From: Bradyrhizobium neotropicale
GTDB taxonomy: Bacteria > Pseudomonadota > Alphaproteobacteria > Rhizobiales > Xanthobacteraceae
Length of the DNA: 64,000 bases
Reading direction: 5' to 3'
Assembly: GCF_001641695.1 (NCBI RefSeq)
Contig: NZ_LSEF01000073.1
Location: 1 to 64,000 of the forward strand
Every line of letters starts with the position of its first letter. Position 1 is the first letter of the stretch. Positions 1 through 8,106 of this stretch are shown here, piece after piece. The notes beneath the pieces are model-generated. The model did not search any database and was not told the origin of the DNA. It saw only the letters and a program-made list of their open reading frames with translations. A program made the translations under genes and the position numbers.

Positions 1-13
1 TTTGTTTCGGCAT

Positions 14-49
14 TTGCCATCAAGGAGCGGTAGGGCTCCCTGATGGCAA
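14..49. repeat. Hairpin at left edge, downstream of the transposase
   Basis: Arms at 14-28 and 35-49 form a 15-bp stem with one mismatch and a 6-nt loop. It lies just after the transposase stop codon when the minus strand is read. No clear T-tract follows, so it may be a terminator or a subterminal structure of the insertion sequence. No match to the right-hand flank was found, so the left IS end probably lies outside the window. Confidence 0.5.
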
Positions 50-89
50 GAAGCCGGCGGCGTCAGGCCGCCGGGTCCGCTTCTGCGGT

Positions 90-1418
90 CTATGCTTTTG
101 CGAGACGGTGTCCTTGCAGGATGTTGTTGGTGAGGGCGTACCAGAGCACGACGGCACGAATCTTCTCGATGCCGCGCACGGTCAATTGCCTGAGGTCCCA
201 GTTCCGCCATCGGGCATGGATGCATTCGCAGATCGTGCGGGCTTGGTACTGTGCCTTGCCGGCTTCGCTGGCCATGCGAGCACGCCAAGCCGCTACCCCA
301 GGACCGTCGCTGCTCCGGGGTAAAAAGGGATCGACACCGCTCCTGGATTTGGGGGGAGGACAGTAAATCTCAACACCTTCGCCATGCGCCCATTCGATGT
401 CCTCGCCACTGCAGAACCCGCCATCGGCGAGGTAGCGGCCTGGCAAGCGCTTCAGCCGAGCGCGCGTTCGCTCCAGCATCGGCCGCATCAAGCCACGATC
501 TGAGCCGCTGTTGTCGACATCGATCGCGACCACGAGCAGTTCGCCGGCTGCACTGGCGACCTGCACATTGTAGGCCGGGCGGAAGCCGGCATCCGCCATC
601 TTCATCACCCGTGCTTGCGGATCAGTGGTGGAGGCACGTGATTCCTTCGGCTTTTTGCCGTTGCCGCCCTTGTCGTCGAGCTGCTTTCGCTTGCGCCTGA
701 TCTCAGCCAGCGCGGCTTGGGCCGCTTGCACCCGCTCGCTGCGTTCCCGCGCCGCACGCTCCCTGGCAGCCCGGATGCGCCGATTGCTGGCTTCCGGATC
801 CGCATCAACCTCGCGCCTGAGCTCTTCCACTACGGCCTTCGCCTGTGCCATCTGCCGATCCAGCGTCGCCTCCCGCCGGAAGGAGCCAGTTCCCGCACTC
901 GCCCGTATCCGCACCCCGTCCTGAGTCAGCTTCTCCAGATCGACCAGCCCTGCCTCATTCAGGGCCATCAGATGTTCGACCAGCAAACGGTCGAGCAAGT
1001 CGGCACAGCCGACCCGGAAGTCCGACAGCGTATGATGGTTCAAAGACACGCCGCCGCAGAGCCAGCGATAGACGTCGTGACTATCGCAGAGTCGGTCCAA
1101 GGCACGCGCGCTGCCAACGCCATCGCTCGTGGCGTAAAGCCAAAGCGCCAGCAACAGCCGCGGCGACGGTGCTGGATGGCCGGGCGTGTTTTCCCTCGCC
1201 TTGACCCGATCCTCCAGCTCGCTCAGGTCCAGCCCCTCAACATAAGCCCAGATCACCCGTGCCGGATGATCCTGCCCGATCAGGCTATCAATATCGACCG
1301 CTCGCAACTCGATCTGATTGCGAACAGGCTCGCGCAGCCGAGGTCCACCCCGCGGCACCTCCTCGGTTCGTGGCCCCGACTGTTCCGGCAATTCGCCAAA
1401 AAGTCCGTCGTCAGACAT
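90..1418 (-). CDS. IS1182-like DDE transposase
   Basis: The 442-residue protein resembles IS1182-family transposases (IS5/IS1182 type), which cut and rejoin DNA at the ends of their own element. An N-terminal DUF772-like region spans about residues 30-165. The likely catalytic triad is D167 (in QDGVRI), D332 (in LADGGF) and E398 (in ICECIH). A charged, coiled-coil-like insert lies at about 185-260. The start is set at 1418 because a GGAGG motif sits 5 nt upstream; a longer TTG start at 1433 is possible. The frame is intact, so the element may be active. Neither terminal inverted repeat could be paired, because the left end seems to be outside the window. Confidence 0.88.
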   Translation of the reverse strand: MSDDGLFGELPEQSGPRTEEVPRGGPRLREPVRNQIELRAVDIDSLIGQDHPARVIWAYVEGLDLSELEDRVKARENTPGHPAPSPRLLLALWLYATSDGVGSARALDRLCDSHDVYRWLCGGVSLNHHTLSDFRVGCADLLDRLLVEHLMALNEAGLVDLEKLTQDGVRIRASAGTGSFRREATLDRQMAQAKAVVEELRREVDADPEASNRRIRAARERAARERSERVQAAQAALAEIRRKRKQLDDKGGNGKKPKESRASTTDPQARVMKMADAGFRPAYNVQVASAAGELLVVAIDVDNSGSDRGLMRPMLERTRARLKRLPGRYLADGGFCSGEDIEWAHGEGVEIYCPPPKSRSGVDPFLPRSSDGPGVAAWRARMASEAGKAQYQARTICECIHARWRNWDLRQLTVRGIEKIRAVVLWYALTNNILQGHRLAKA

Positions 1419-1492
1419 CACTGCCTCCAGCAATCAACCTGCTCAGAGAATCACATCCGCCCAACGCCCGGTACAAAAAGATTCACAGTCTC

Positions 1493-1607
1493 GTAGGGTG
1501 GGTTAGCGTAGCGTAACCCACCTCTTTGCTCTCCACGCGTCGAGAGAAGGGGTGGGTTACGCCGAGCGGACTGCGCTTCGCGCAGCCGCGGGGCTAACCC
1601 ACCCTAC
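1493..1607. repeat. Palindromic intergenic repeat, family A copy 1
   Basis: A 115-bp element with perfect 14-bp terminal inverted repeats (gtagggtgggttag and its complement). Each terminus is itself part of a hairpin with arms ggtgggtta/taacccacc, so the whole could fold into two stem-loops. The same architecture recurs at 29574-29660. It sits between the insertion sequence and the TetR gene. Confidence 0.85.
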
Positions 1608-1617
1608 GGCATCCCGC

Positions 1618-2247
1618 CTAATTCTGCTTCTCGCGCGGCTTCCTCGCGGCGGCGGGCTTCGCCGGCCCGCGGCGCGCGCCGTCGAGGGCGCCGTCCTTGC
1701 CCGCCTTCAGCACCTCGTCCGACAGCTCGCTGGAACCGGCAATGCGCGCCAGCAGCATGGTGCCAGCCATGGTCGCGAGCGTCGCGATCGCCTGCTTGCG
1801 TGCCGCCTTGCGCGGCATGTTGGGGATGAAATCGGTCATCATCTCGATCATCTCGTCCAGCTTGCCGGCAAAAGCCTTGCGGGTCTTCGGGCTCTCGCGG
1901 GCGATCTCGGCGCCAAGCGAGGGGATCGAGCAGCCGTGACCGGGATTGTCGCGATGGAGCACCGAGAGATAGGCGTCCGCGATCAGTGCCAGCCGCTTTT
2001 CGGGAGCGGCCTCGTCGGTGATCTTGCGCCAGTGCTCCATCGAGCGATCCATGGCATAGGCAAAGGCCTCCATCACCAGCGCCTCGCGGGAATCGAAGTG
2101 GGCATAGAAGCCGCCATGGGTCAGGCCGGCCTCCTTCATGAGGTCGGCGACGCCGATGCCGTGAGCGCCCTTTTCGCGCAGCCGCACGGAGGCCTTCTTC
2201 ACGATGCGGTCGTGGGTTTCCTGCTTGTGTTCCCTGGAGTAGCGCAT
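1618..2247 (-). CDS. TetR/AcrR-family transcriptional regulator
   Basis: A 209-residue repressor-type protein. The N-terminal helix-turn-helix lies at about residues 10-58 and includes GVADLMKEAGLTHGGFYAHFDSRE-like sequence, typical of TetR. The rest is a helical ligand-binding domain. The C-terminus is rich in Lys, Arg and Ala and is probably disordered. It lies 57 bp downstream of a thioesterase gene on the same strand and near divergently read beta-oxidation genes, so control of acyl-CoA metabolism is a reasonable inference. The ligand is unknown. Palindromes at 2864-2874 and 4017-4028 are possible targets. Confidence 0.85.
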   Translation of the reverse strand: MRYSREHKQETHDRIVKKASVRLREKGAHGIGVADLMKEAGLTHGGFYAHFDSREALVMEAFAYAMDRSMEHWRKITDEAAPEKRLALIADAYLSVLHRDNPGHGCSIPSLGAEIARESPKTRKAFAGKLDEMIEMMTDFIPNMPRKAARKQAIATLATMAGTMLLARIAGSSELSDEVLKAGKDGALDGARRGPAKPAAARKPREKQN

Positions 2248-2304
2248 GCGGATCTCATTGGATGTCGGAAGTCATTTAATAGCACGGGAATGGCCGAGTG
2301 CGCA

Positions 2305-2844
2305 TTAATTCGCAGTTAAGTCGTTGCCGATCATGGAAAAGGTTGCAGTTGCATGCACCGCTAGGGCCCCTTTTCCGTCACGGACGAAGCCCTCGGTGTA
2401 GCTGGTCCGGCGTCCCAGCTTGATCACCTTGCCTTCGGCCGAAACCAGCCCCGAGCGTACCGACAGCGGCCGCAGGAAGGTCAGCTTCAGATCGAGCGTG
2501 ACGGACCCCTGCCCGGCCCCCAGCCGGGTCGAGATCGCACACCCCATGGCGGTGTCGAGCAGCGCCGCCGCTGTCGCGCCGTGCAGGAGGCCAATGGTAT
2601 TCTCGAGGTCCTCGCGCGGCTCCAGTTCCATCACGATCCGCCCCGGCTCGACCACGGCCATGGTGAAGCCGATCAGCTTGGCGAAGGGTGGCGGCGGTAG
2701 GCGGCCGTCGCGAATGCCGAGCATGGCGTCCATGCCGGAGAAGCCCATGGCCGCCTTCGCAACCGGTGCCGGCACCTGCCAGTCCACCACGCGCTCGCGC
2801 CGGCGCGCGGGCGAAAACAGGTCGGGCTGATCGATGTCGGTCAT
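2305..2844 (-). CDS. PaaI-family hotdog-fold acyl-CoA thioesterase
   Basis: A 179-residue protein whose C-terminal 130 residues match the PaaI/YdiI-type hotdog fold. These enzymes hydrolyse acyl-CoA or aryl-CoA thioesters in the cytoplasm. The LLHGATAAALLDTAMG segment corresponds to the helix motif with the catalytic Asp and nearby Gly. The first 40 residues are an extra segment rich in Arg and Pro. An agagg motif 6 nt upstream supports the start. It is transcribed towards the TetR gene and away from the enoyl-CoA hydratase, consistent with CoA recycling in the same pathway. The substrate cannot be read from sequence. Confidence 0.82.
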   Translation of the reverse strand: MTDIDQPDLFSPARRRERVVDWQVPAPVAKAAMGFSGMDAMLGIRDGRLPPPPFAKLIGFTMAVVEPGRIVMELEPREDLENTIGLLHGATAAALLDTAMGCAISTRLGAGQGSVTLDLKLTFLRPLSVRSGLVSAEGKVIKLGRRTSYTEGFVRDGKGALAVHATATFSMIGNDLTAN

Positions 2845-2863
2845 GGCGGCCTCTTTATATTAT

Positions 2864-2874
2864 GTATGTCATAC
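2864..2874. promoter_or_regulatory. Short palindrome between divergent thioesterase and hydratase genes
   Basis: The sequence gtatgtcatac is an 11-bp inverted repeat with a 1-nt centre, 20 bp upstream of the thioesterase start and in the divergent promoter region. It is a candidate operator for the nearby TetR protein. It is short enough to arise by chance. Confidence 0.3.
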
Positions 2875-2994
2875 TATGTCACGGACTTCGCGCTGGCAAC
2901 CTCTCCTCGCCGCTTGACAAGCAGAGCGTTTCGGCCCGGAAGTGATCCCGACCGGTGCCCCCCGCGCACGTCCACGAAACTTAGAGATCCCGCC

Positions 2995-3765
2995 ATGGAA
3001 ATGCTCAATCATCACTGCGGCGTGACGCGCGATGCGCGCGGCGTCGTTCATGTTGCGATCTGCAACGCCGGCTCGCTCAACATCCTAGGCTCGCCGGTGA
3101 CCGATGCGGTCCGCGAAGGCCTGCAGCAGTTGGCGGCCGATCGCAGCATTCGCGTGGTCGTGCTGCGCGGCCAGAGCGAAAAAAGCATGATCGGCGGCGC
3201 CGACATCAAGGAGATGGCGAAGCTCGACCAGACATCGGCCGAAGCCTTCATCAGCCGCCTGCGCGATCTCTGCGAAGCCGTGCGCGCCTTCCCGGCCCCC
3301 GTGATCGCGCGCATGCCGGGCTGGTGCCTCGGCGGCGGACTTGAAGTCGCCGCCGCCTGCGATTTCCGGATCGCCGCGCATGATGCGCATTTCGGCATGC
3401 CGGAGGTCCGCGTCGGCATTCCCTCGGTGATCCATGCCGCGCTTTTGCCGCGCCTGATCGGCTGGGCCCGCGCGCGCTGGCTGGTGATGACGGCCGAAAA
3501 CATCGACGCGCCGACGGCGCTCGCCTGGGGACTGGTGGACAAGGTCGCCGCGCCGGGCGAACTCGATGCCGCGGTCGAGCACACAATCAAGAGCCTGCTC
3601 GAATGCGGCCCTGAAGCGCTGCGGTCGCAGAAGGCGTTGCTGCGGCAGTGGGAAGAACTGCCGCTGACGGAGTCTGTGAACCTCAGCGTCAAGGTGTTCG
3701 GCGAGTCGTTCCTGACCGACGAGCCGACGCGGCTGATGCAGGCGTTTGCGAATCGGAAGCGGTAA
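2995..3765 (+). CDS. Enoyl-CoA hydratase/isomerase (crotonase family)
   Basis: A 256-residue crotonase, the usual length. It should add water to trans-2-enoyl-CoA, or isomerise it, during beta-oxidation. The oxyanion-hole motif GGAD is at 67-70. GGGLE at 113-117 and PE at 136-137 place both catalytic glutamates (E117 and E137) 20 residues apart, as in rat mitochondrial crotonase. The frame is open from 2866, but ATG 2995 gives the family N-terminus. The gene diverges from the thioesterase and precedes a thiolase, which suggests a small acyl-CoA degradation locus. Confidence 0.86.
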   Translation: MEMLNHHCGVTRDARGVVHVAICNAGSLNILGSPVTDAVREGLQQLAADRSIRVVVLRGQSEKSMIGGADIKEMAKLDQTSAEAFISRLRDLCEAVRAFPAPVIARMPGWCLGGGLEVAAACDFRIAAHDAHFGMPEVRVGIPSVIHAALLPRLIGWARARWLVMTAENIDAPTALAWGLVDKVAAPGELDAAVEHTIKSLLECGPEALRSQKALLRQWEELPLTESVNLSVKVFGESFLTDEPTRLMQAFANRKR

Positions 3766-3779
3766 GCCTCCAAAGACGA

Positions 3780-3881
3780 TGTCATGCCCCGCGAAGGCGG
3801 GGCATCCAGTACGCCGCGGCTTCTCCGTATCCGTGTACTGCCTCTGGAATACTGGATCGCCCGCCTTCGCGGACGATGACA
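3780..3881. repeat. Palindromic intergenic repeat, family C
   Basis: An imperfect inverted repeat of about 100 bp. The left arm, gtcatgccccgcgaaggc, is nearly complementary to the right arm ending gccttcgcggacgatgac. An inner pair is built on atccagta and tactggat. It fills the gap after the enoyl-CoA hydratase. Confidence 0.7.
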
Positions 3882-3993
3882 GAGGCGTATGGGCCAACGG
3901 CTGCGTGTCAGAAGCTCCTCCGATCGAACGAGCAAAGCTCATCCGATCCACGACAAATTCTCATCCGAGCCGAGGTTGCATTTCCCGCGTCGC

Positions 3994-4028
3994 ATCATAT
4001 GATGATCATAATCCTAATGACTCGTCAT
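3994..4028. promoter_or_regulatory. Two candidate operator palindromes before the thiolase gene
   Basis: A perfect 10-bp palindrome (atcatatgat, 3994-4003) is followed by atgac-tc-gtcat (4017-4028). Both lie within 50 bp of the thiolase start. They could be TetR-family or general promoter elements. Assignment rests on symmetry and position only. Confidence 0.3.
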
Positions 4029-4043
4029 CTCAGGGAGCCCGTC

Positions 4044-5240
4044 ATGGCCGAAGCCGCCGATCCCGTCGTCATCCTCTCCGCCGCCCGCACCCCGCTCGGC
4101 CGTTTCATGGGCGAGCTGTCGCCGCTGGCCGCGCACAAGCTTGGGTCGCACGTGATCGGCGCGGCGCTGGAGCGCGCCAAGCTTGCACCCGAGAAGGTCG
4201 ACGAGGTCTTCATGGGTTGCGTGCTGCCGGCCGGCCAGGGTCAGGCGCCGGCGCGCCAGGCGGCGCGCGCTGCTGGCCTCCCCGACGCCACCGGCGCGAC
4301 CACCGTCAACAAGGTCTGCGGCTCCGGCATGAAGGCGACCATGCTGGCTCATGACATCATCCGCGCCGGCTCGGCCGACATCGTCGTCTCCGGCGGCATG
4401 GAGAGCATGAGCAATGCGCCCTATCTGCTCGCGAAGGCGCGCGGCGGCTATCGCGCCGGCCACGACCGCATCATCGACCACATGATGATGGACGGGCTCG
4501 AGGACGCCTACGAGACCGGCCGCTCCATGGGCGATTTCGGCGAGGCGACGGCCGAAGCCTACCAGTTCACCCGCAAGGACCAGGACGCCTATGCGATGGA
4601 GACGCTGAGCCGCGCGCGCAAGGCAGTCGAGGGCGGCGCCTTCAAGGCCGAGATCGCGCCGATCACGCTCACCGAGAAGGCCGGCCCGCGCATCATCGCC
4701 AATGACGAACATCCGCTGAAGGTTGATCCGGCAAAAATCCCGGGGCTGAAGCCGGCGTTCCGCGCCAACGGCACCATCACGCCGGCGGCCTCCTCCGCCA
4801 ATGCCGACGGCGCTGCCGCGCTCGTGCTGACGAAGCGCTCGATCGCCGATCGGGCCGGCCTTCCGGCGCTGGCCGAGATCAAGGGCCACGCCACCCACAG
4901 CCAGGAGCCGCAATGGTTCACCACGGCACCGATCCCGGCAATCCGTAAGCTGCTCGACAAGATCGGCTGGAACGCCGGCGACGTCGACCTGTTCGAGATC
5001 AACGAAGCCTTCGCCGTGGTGGCGATGGCGGCACAACGTGACCTCGGCATTCCCCGCGACAAGCTGAACATCAATGGGGGCGCCTGCGCGCTTGGCCATC
5101 CCATCGGCGCGACCGGCGCGCGGCTGGTCGTGACGCTGCTGCATGCGCTGGAGGCACAGAACCTCAAGCGCGGCGTCGCGGCACTCTGCATCGGCGGCGG
5201 CGAGGCAACAGCGATCGCCGTGGAACGGATCGCGCGCTGA
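4044..5240 (+). CDS. Acetyl-CoA C-acyltransferase (thiolase)
   Basis: A 398-residue thiolase that condenses or cleaves acyl-CoA and acetyl-CoA. All catalytic residues are present: nucleophile C92 in VCGSG, H352 in ALGHPIGATG and C382 in CIGGGEA. The frame is open from 3648, but ATG 4044 has an aggag-like motif 6-7 nt upstream and gives the family N-terminus (PVVILSAARTPLG). Length and motifs fit the biosynthetic or short-chain type (AtoB/PhaA-like). It follows the enoyl-CoA hydratase after a 278-bp gap that contains a repeat and likely its own promoter. Confidence 0.92.
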   Translation: MAEAADPVVILSAARTPLGRFMGELSPLAAHKLGSHVIGAALERAKLAPEKVDEVFMGCVLPAGQGQAPARQAARAAGLPDATGATTVNKVCGSGMKATMLAHDIIRAGSADIVVSGGMESMSNAPYLLAKARGGYRAGHDRIIDHMMMDGLEDAYETGRSMGDFGEATAEAYQFTRKDQDAYAMETLSRARKAVEGGAFKAEIAPITLTEKAGPRIIANDEHPLKVDPAKIPGLKPAFRANGTITPAASSANADGAAALVLTKRSIADRAGLPALAEIKGHATHSQEPQWFTTAPIPAIRKLLDKIGWNAGDVDLFEINEAFAVVAMAAQRDLGIPRDKLNINGGACALGHPIGATGARLVVTLLHALEAQNLKRGVAALCIGGGEATAIAVERIAR

Positions 5241-5241
5241 C

Positions 5242-5256
5242 CGGACGAAACGTCCG
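5242..5256 (+). terminator. Weak hairpin after the thiolase gene
   Basis: cggac-gaaac-gtccg forms a 5-bp stem immediately after the stop codon and is followed by aaaa rather than a T-run. It could aid termination, but support is weak. Confidence 0.25.
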
Positions 5257-5355
5257 AAAACGAGGGAAGTCTGGCATTTTAGACTTTTGAGTCCTGTGCC
5301 AGTCTGCAACGATGACGCGGGTCTCGCTATGCCCGCCAACCAAGATTGAGGGGCA

Positions 5356-6651
5356 ATGATTTCGAACTGGCTCGCGGCAGCACTCGGCCGCCGCAATATC
5401 CACTACGGCTGGGTGATGGTCGGCGTGACCTTCCTCGCCGCGCTGATCAGCGCCGGCACCGTCGGCGCGCCCGGCGTGTTCATCGTGCCGCTCCAGAAGG
5501 AGTTCGGCTGGAGCACCGCGCAGATCTCATCGGCGCTGTCGATCCGCTTCATCCTGTTCGGGCTGATGGCGCCATTCGCCGCGGCGCTCCTCAACCGCTA
5601 CGGTCTGCGCAACGTCACGCTTGCCGCGCAGCTCATCGTCGTCTCCGCGCTGGTGGCTTCGCTCGGCATGACCGAGGTCTGGCAGCTCGTGCTGCTGTGG
5701 GGCGTCGTGATCGGGATCGGCACCGGCATGACCGCGCTGGTGCTGGGCGCGACCATCGCCACGCGCTGGTTCGCGGCACGTCGCGGTCTCGTCGTGGGCA
5801 TCATGACAGCAAGCGTCGCTACCGGTCAGCTCGTGTTCCTGCCGCTGCTCGCGAGCCTCACAGACCGCTTCGGCTGGCGCCTAGCGCTCGGCTTCGTCTG
5901 CATCATGCTCGGCGTCTCGGCGCTGGCCGTCGCGCTCGCGATGCGCGACCGGCCGAGCGACCTCGGCCTGCGTCCATTCGGCGATGAAGGCACCGAGCCC
6001 CTGCCCGCACCGCCCGTCAACCACGGCTCGATCACAGGCGTTGCGCTCGGCACGCTCCGCGACGCCTCGAAGTCGAGCGCGTTCTGGATCCTGTTTGCGA
6101 CCTTCTTCGTCTGCGGCGCCTCCACCAACGGCCTCGTCCAGGTGCACCTGATCCCGATGTGCCTCGATTTCGGTATCCCGCAGGTGCAGGCGGCGAGCCT
6201 GCTCGCGGCCATGGGCATCTTCGATTTCTTCGGCACCATCATGTCGGGCTGGCTGTCGGACCGCTACGACAATCGCTGGCTCCTGTTCTGGTACTACGGC
6301 CTGCGCGGGCTCTCGCTGATCTTCCTGCCGTTCAGCGATTTCTCGTTCTACGGACTGTCGCTGTTTGCGATGTTCTACGGGCTCGACTGGATTGCGACGG
6401 TGCCGCCGACGGTGCGGCTCACCGCGCAGAAGTTTGGCCCTGAGCGCGCCAACCTGGTGTTCGGCTGGATCTTTGCCGGCCACCAGCTCGGCGCCGGCAC
6501 GGCCGCGTTCGGAGCGGGCCTGTCGAGGACACTGCTGGCGAGCTATCTGCCCGCCTTCTTCGTCGCCGGCGCACTCTGCGTGTTCGCATCGCTGATCGTG
6601 CTGGCGCTCTCGCACCAACCGAGCCCGAAGCCGAAGCCCGCGATGGCCTGA
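5356..6651 (+). CDS. MFS transporter (OFA-like)
   Basis: A 431-residue inner-membrane protein with about 12 hydrophobic segments and a central polar loop near residues 195-225. The N-terminal HYGWVMVGVTFLAALIS segment is typical of the oxalate/formate-antiporter-like branch of the major facilitator superfamily, which moves small organic acids. ATG 5356 is preceded by a gagggg motif. It follows the thiolase by 115 bp and faces the porin gene, with a strong palindrome between them. The substrate is unknown; a carboxylate is a guess from the family. Confidence 0.85.
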   Translation: MISNWLAAALGRRNIHYGWVMVGVTFLAALISAGTVGAPGVFIVPLQKEFGWSTAQISSALSIRFILFGLMAPFAAALLNRYGLRNVTLAAQLIVVSALVASLGMTEVWQLVLLWGVVIGIGTGMTALVLGATIATRWFAARRGLVVGIMTASVATGQLVFLPLLASLTDRFGWRLALGFVCIMLGVSALAVALAMRDRPSDLGLRPFGDEGTEPLPAPPVNHGSITGVALGTLRDASKSSAFWILFATFFVCGASTNGLVQVHLIPMCLDFGIPQVQAASLLAAMGIFDFFGTIMSGWLSDRYDNRWLLFWYYGLRGLSLIFLPFSDFSFYGLSLFAMFYGLDWIATVPPTVRLTAQKFGPERANLVFGWIFAGHQLGAGTAAFGAGLSRTLLASYLPAFFVAGALCVFASLIVLALSHQPSPKPKPAMA

Positions 6652-6662
6652 GGGCGCGTATC

Positions 6663-6682
6663 AGGCCGGCGCGCGCCGGCCT
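6663..6682. terminator. Perfect 20-bp palindrome between convergent genes
   Basis: aggccggcgc followed by its exact complement forms a GC-only stem between the MFS gene and the porin gene, and overlaps the porin stop codon. A shared bidirectional terminator is likely, though no T-run flanks it. Confidence 0.55.
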
Positions 6683-8084
6683 AATACCTGATCGTGGTGG
6701 TCACGCCGAACACCGCGGCGTCGCCGATCCGCGAGATGCCGGTCGGATCGTTCGGATTCGGGATGCCGCCGGAGGGCCTGAACACGTACTGGAAGTAAGG
6801 CGCGATCAGCCAGCCCGGCTTGATGTGCGCTTCGTAGATCATCTCGATCAGGGTCTCGTTGCTTCGTATCGGATTCTGGGTACCGGTGTAGAACCGAGTA
6901 TCGAGGTCGAGGTTGCGGGCGGTGTTCGAGATCCGCATGTAGGCCATCGCCACGCCGAAACGATCGAGCGCACGGCCGGGCGTGAAGCCGACGAAGCCGA
7001 TGCCGCCGTCGAGATAAAGGTCGATCAGGTTGCGGTCCGCTGGGCTGTAGGCAATGCGGCCGAAGGCGGTGACGCCCGGGATCGATGCGGACGTGGTGTT
7101 GTCGGTCGTCCCCGGCGGCCGATACAGCACCTGCTCGATGACCGCGTAGATTCCGTAGTTGCCGCGAAGCTTGGCTGGAATGCCGGTGCCGTCGGGATCG
7201 GCAATCGACAGGCCCTCCGCCGTGAAGCGCTGGCTGTTGAAGTCGCCATAGTGCTTCCAGGCGCCGGGTGTGAAGTTGCCGGCGAGCGAACGGCCGCCAA
7301 TGTCGAGATCGTAGTCGAAGTGAACCTGCCCGATGACCCAGGGCGGATCATTGACGCGAAACGCGAGGCCGTGATGGTCGCGCATCTGCGGATCGCCCCC
7401 GCCTGGCCCCGAGGGGTCGCCATTGAACACCGCGCCAAAGAGGGTGATCTTGTCCGAGACCGCGGCCTTGACGCGAATGCCGGGCACCGCGATCGGCGGC
7501 GCCGGGCCGCCGGCCGGAAGGTTGGAGGCCTTGATGGCAGGCCAGCCGAACGTGCCGTTGATGAAGAGGTCGTCGGTCTCGCTGTCGAAGAACTCGACAT
7601 CCGCCGCCTGCTGGCCAGCCCTGATATTCAGCGCCCCATTGAAGAAGCTCTGCTCGAAATAGGCATTGTAGAGACGCTGGTCGGGCAGCGCCTCGATCTC
7701 GCTGATGGTGGCGAGGTTGAAGATGTAGTTGCGCGTCAGCCCGCGCCCGTAGATCTCGAAGGCGTTGGCGTAGAAGCGGCCACCGGTCCAGCCGACAAGC
7801 TTGTCGAGATCGGCGTCGACGGAGATATCGAGGCGGCCGAAATGGATCGCACCGCGCCCGACCCCGCCCGACACATTGCCGATATTGTCGGCGATGAAGG
7901 TCGCGCCGAAATTCAGGCCCTTGTTGGCGAGCCCGTCATGCCATTCGTTGAACCATTTTGGGGACAGCCACTCGGCCGCGCTTTCGTCCTTGGCGCCGGC
8001 GAATGCGCTCGTGCTCGCCATCGTGCTCGCCACCGCCATTGCGACCGCGCTCCGCGACCGAGTTCTATGGGCAGTCCCACTCAC
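6681..8084 (-). CDS. OprB-like carbohydrate-selective porin
   Basis: An outer-membrane beta-barrel of about 467 residues. It begins with an Arg-containing, Ala-rich signal peptide ending near TSAFA. The KGLNFGATFIADNIGNVSGG region, many alternating aromatic strands, and a final strand ending in TTTIRY fit the OprB family, which lets sugars diffuse through the outer membrane. The start is uncertain: GTG 8084 gives a good signal peptide without overlap. An open frame runs up to 8150 into the next gene, and an ATG further in would give a signal with no charged region. Confidence 0.8.
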   Translation of the reverse strand: MSGTAHRTRSRSAVAMAVASTMASTSAFAGAKDESAAEWLSPKWFNEWHDGLANKGLNFGATFIADNIGNVSGGVGRGAIHFGRLDISVDADLDKLVGWTGGRFYANAFEIYGRGLTRNYIFNLATISEIEALPDQRLYNAYFEQSFFNGALNIRAGQQAADVEFFDSETDDLFINGTFGWPAIKASNLPAGGPAPPIAVPGIRVKAAVSDKITLFGAVFNGDPSGPGGGDPQMRDHHGLAFRVNDPPWVIGQVHFDYDLDIGGRSLAGNFTPGAWKHYGDFNSQRFTAEGLSIADPDGTGIPAKLRGNYGIYAVIEQVLYRPPGTTDNTTSASIPGVTAFGRIAYSPADRNLIDLYLDGGIGFVGFTPGRALDRFGVAMAYMRISNTARNLDLDTRFYTGTQNPIRSNETLIEMIYEAHIKPGWLIAPYFQYVFRPSGGIPNPNDPTGISRIGDAAVFGVTTTIRY

Positions 8085-8106
8085 GGCCGGTACCGGTTCG
8101 CGTGCG

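Noticed and set aside
717-1496. Long plus-strand open frame (259 codons) opposite the transposase gene
   Set aside because: It is the antisense of an intact transposase with clear DDE motifs. It lacks a ribosome-binding site and family features, as expected for a shadow frame in GC-rich DNA.
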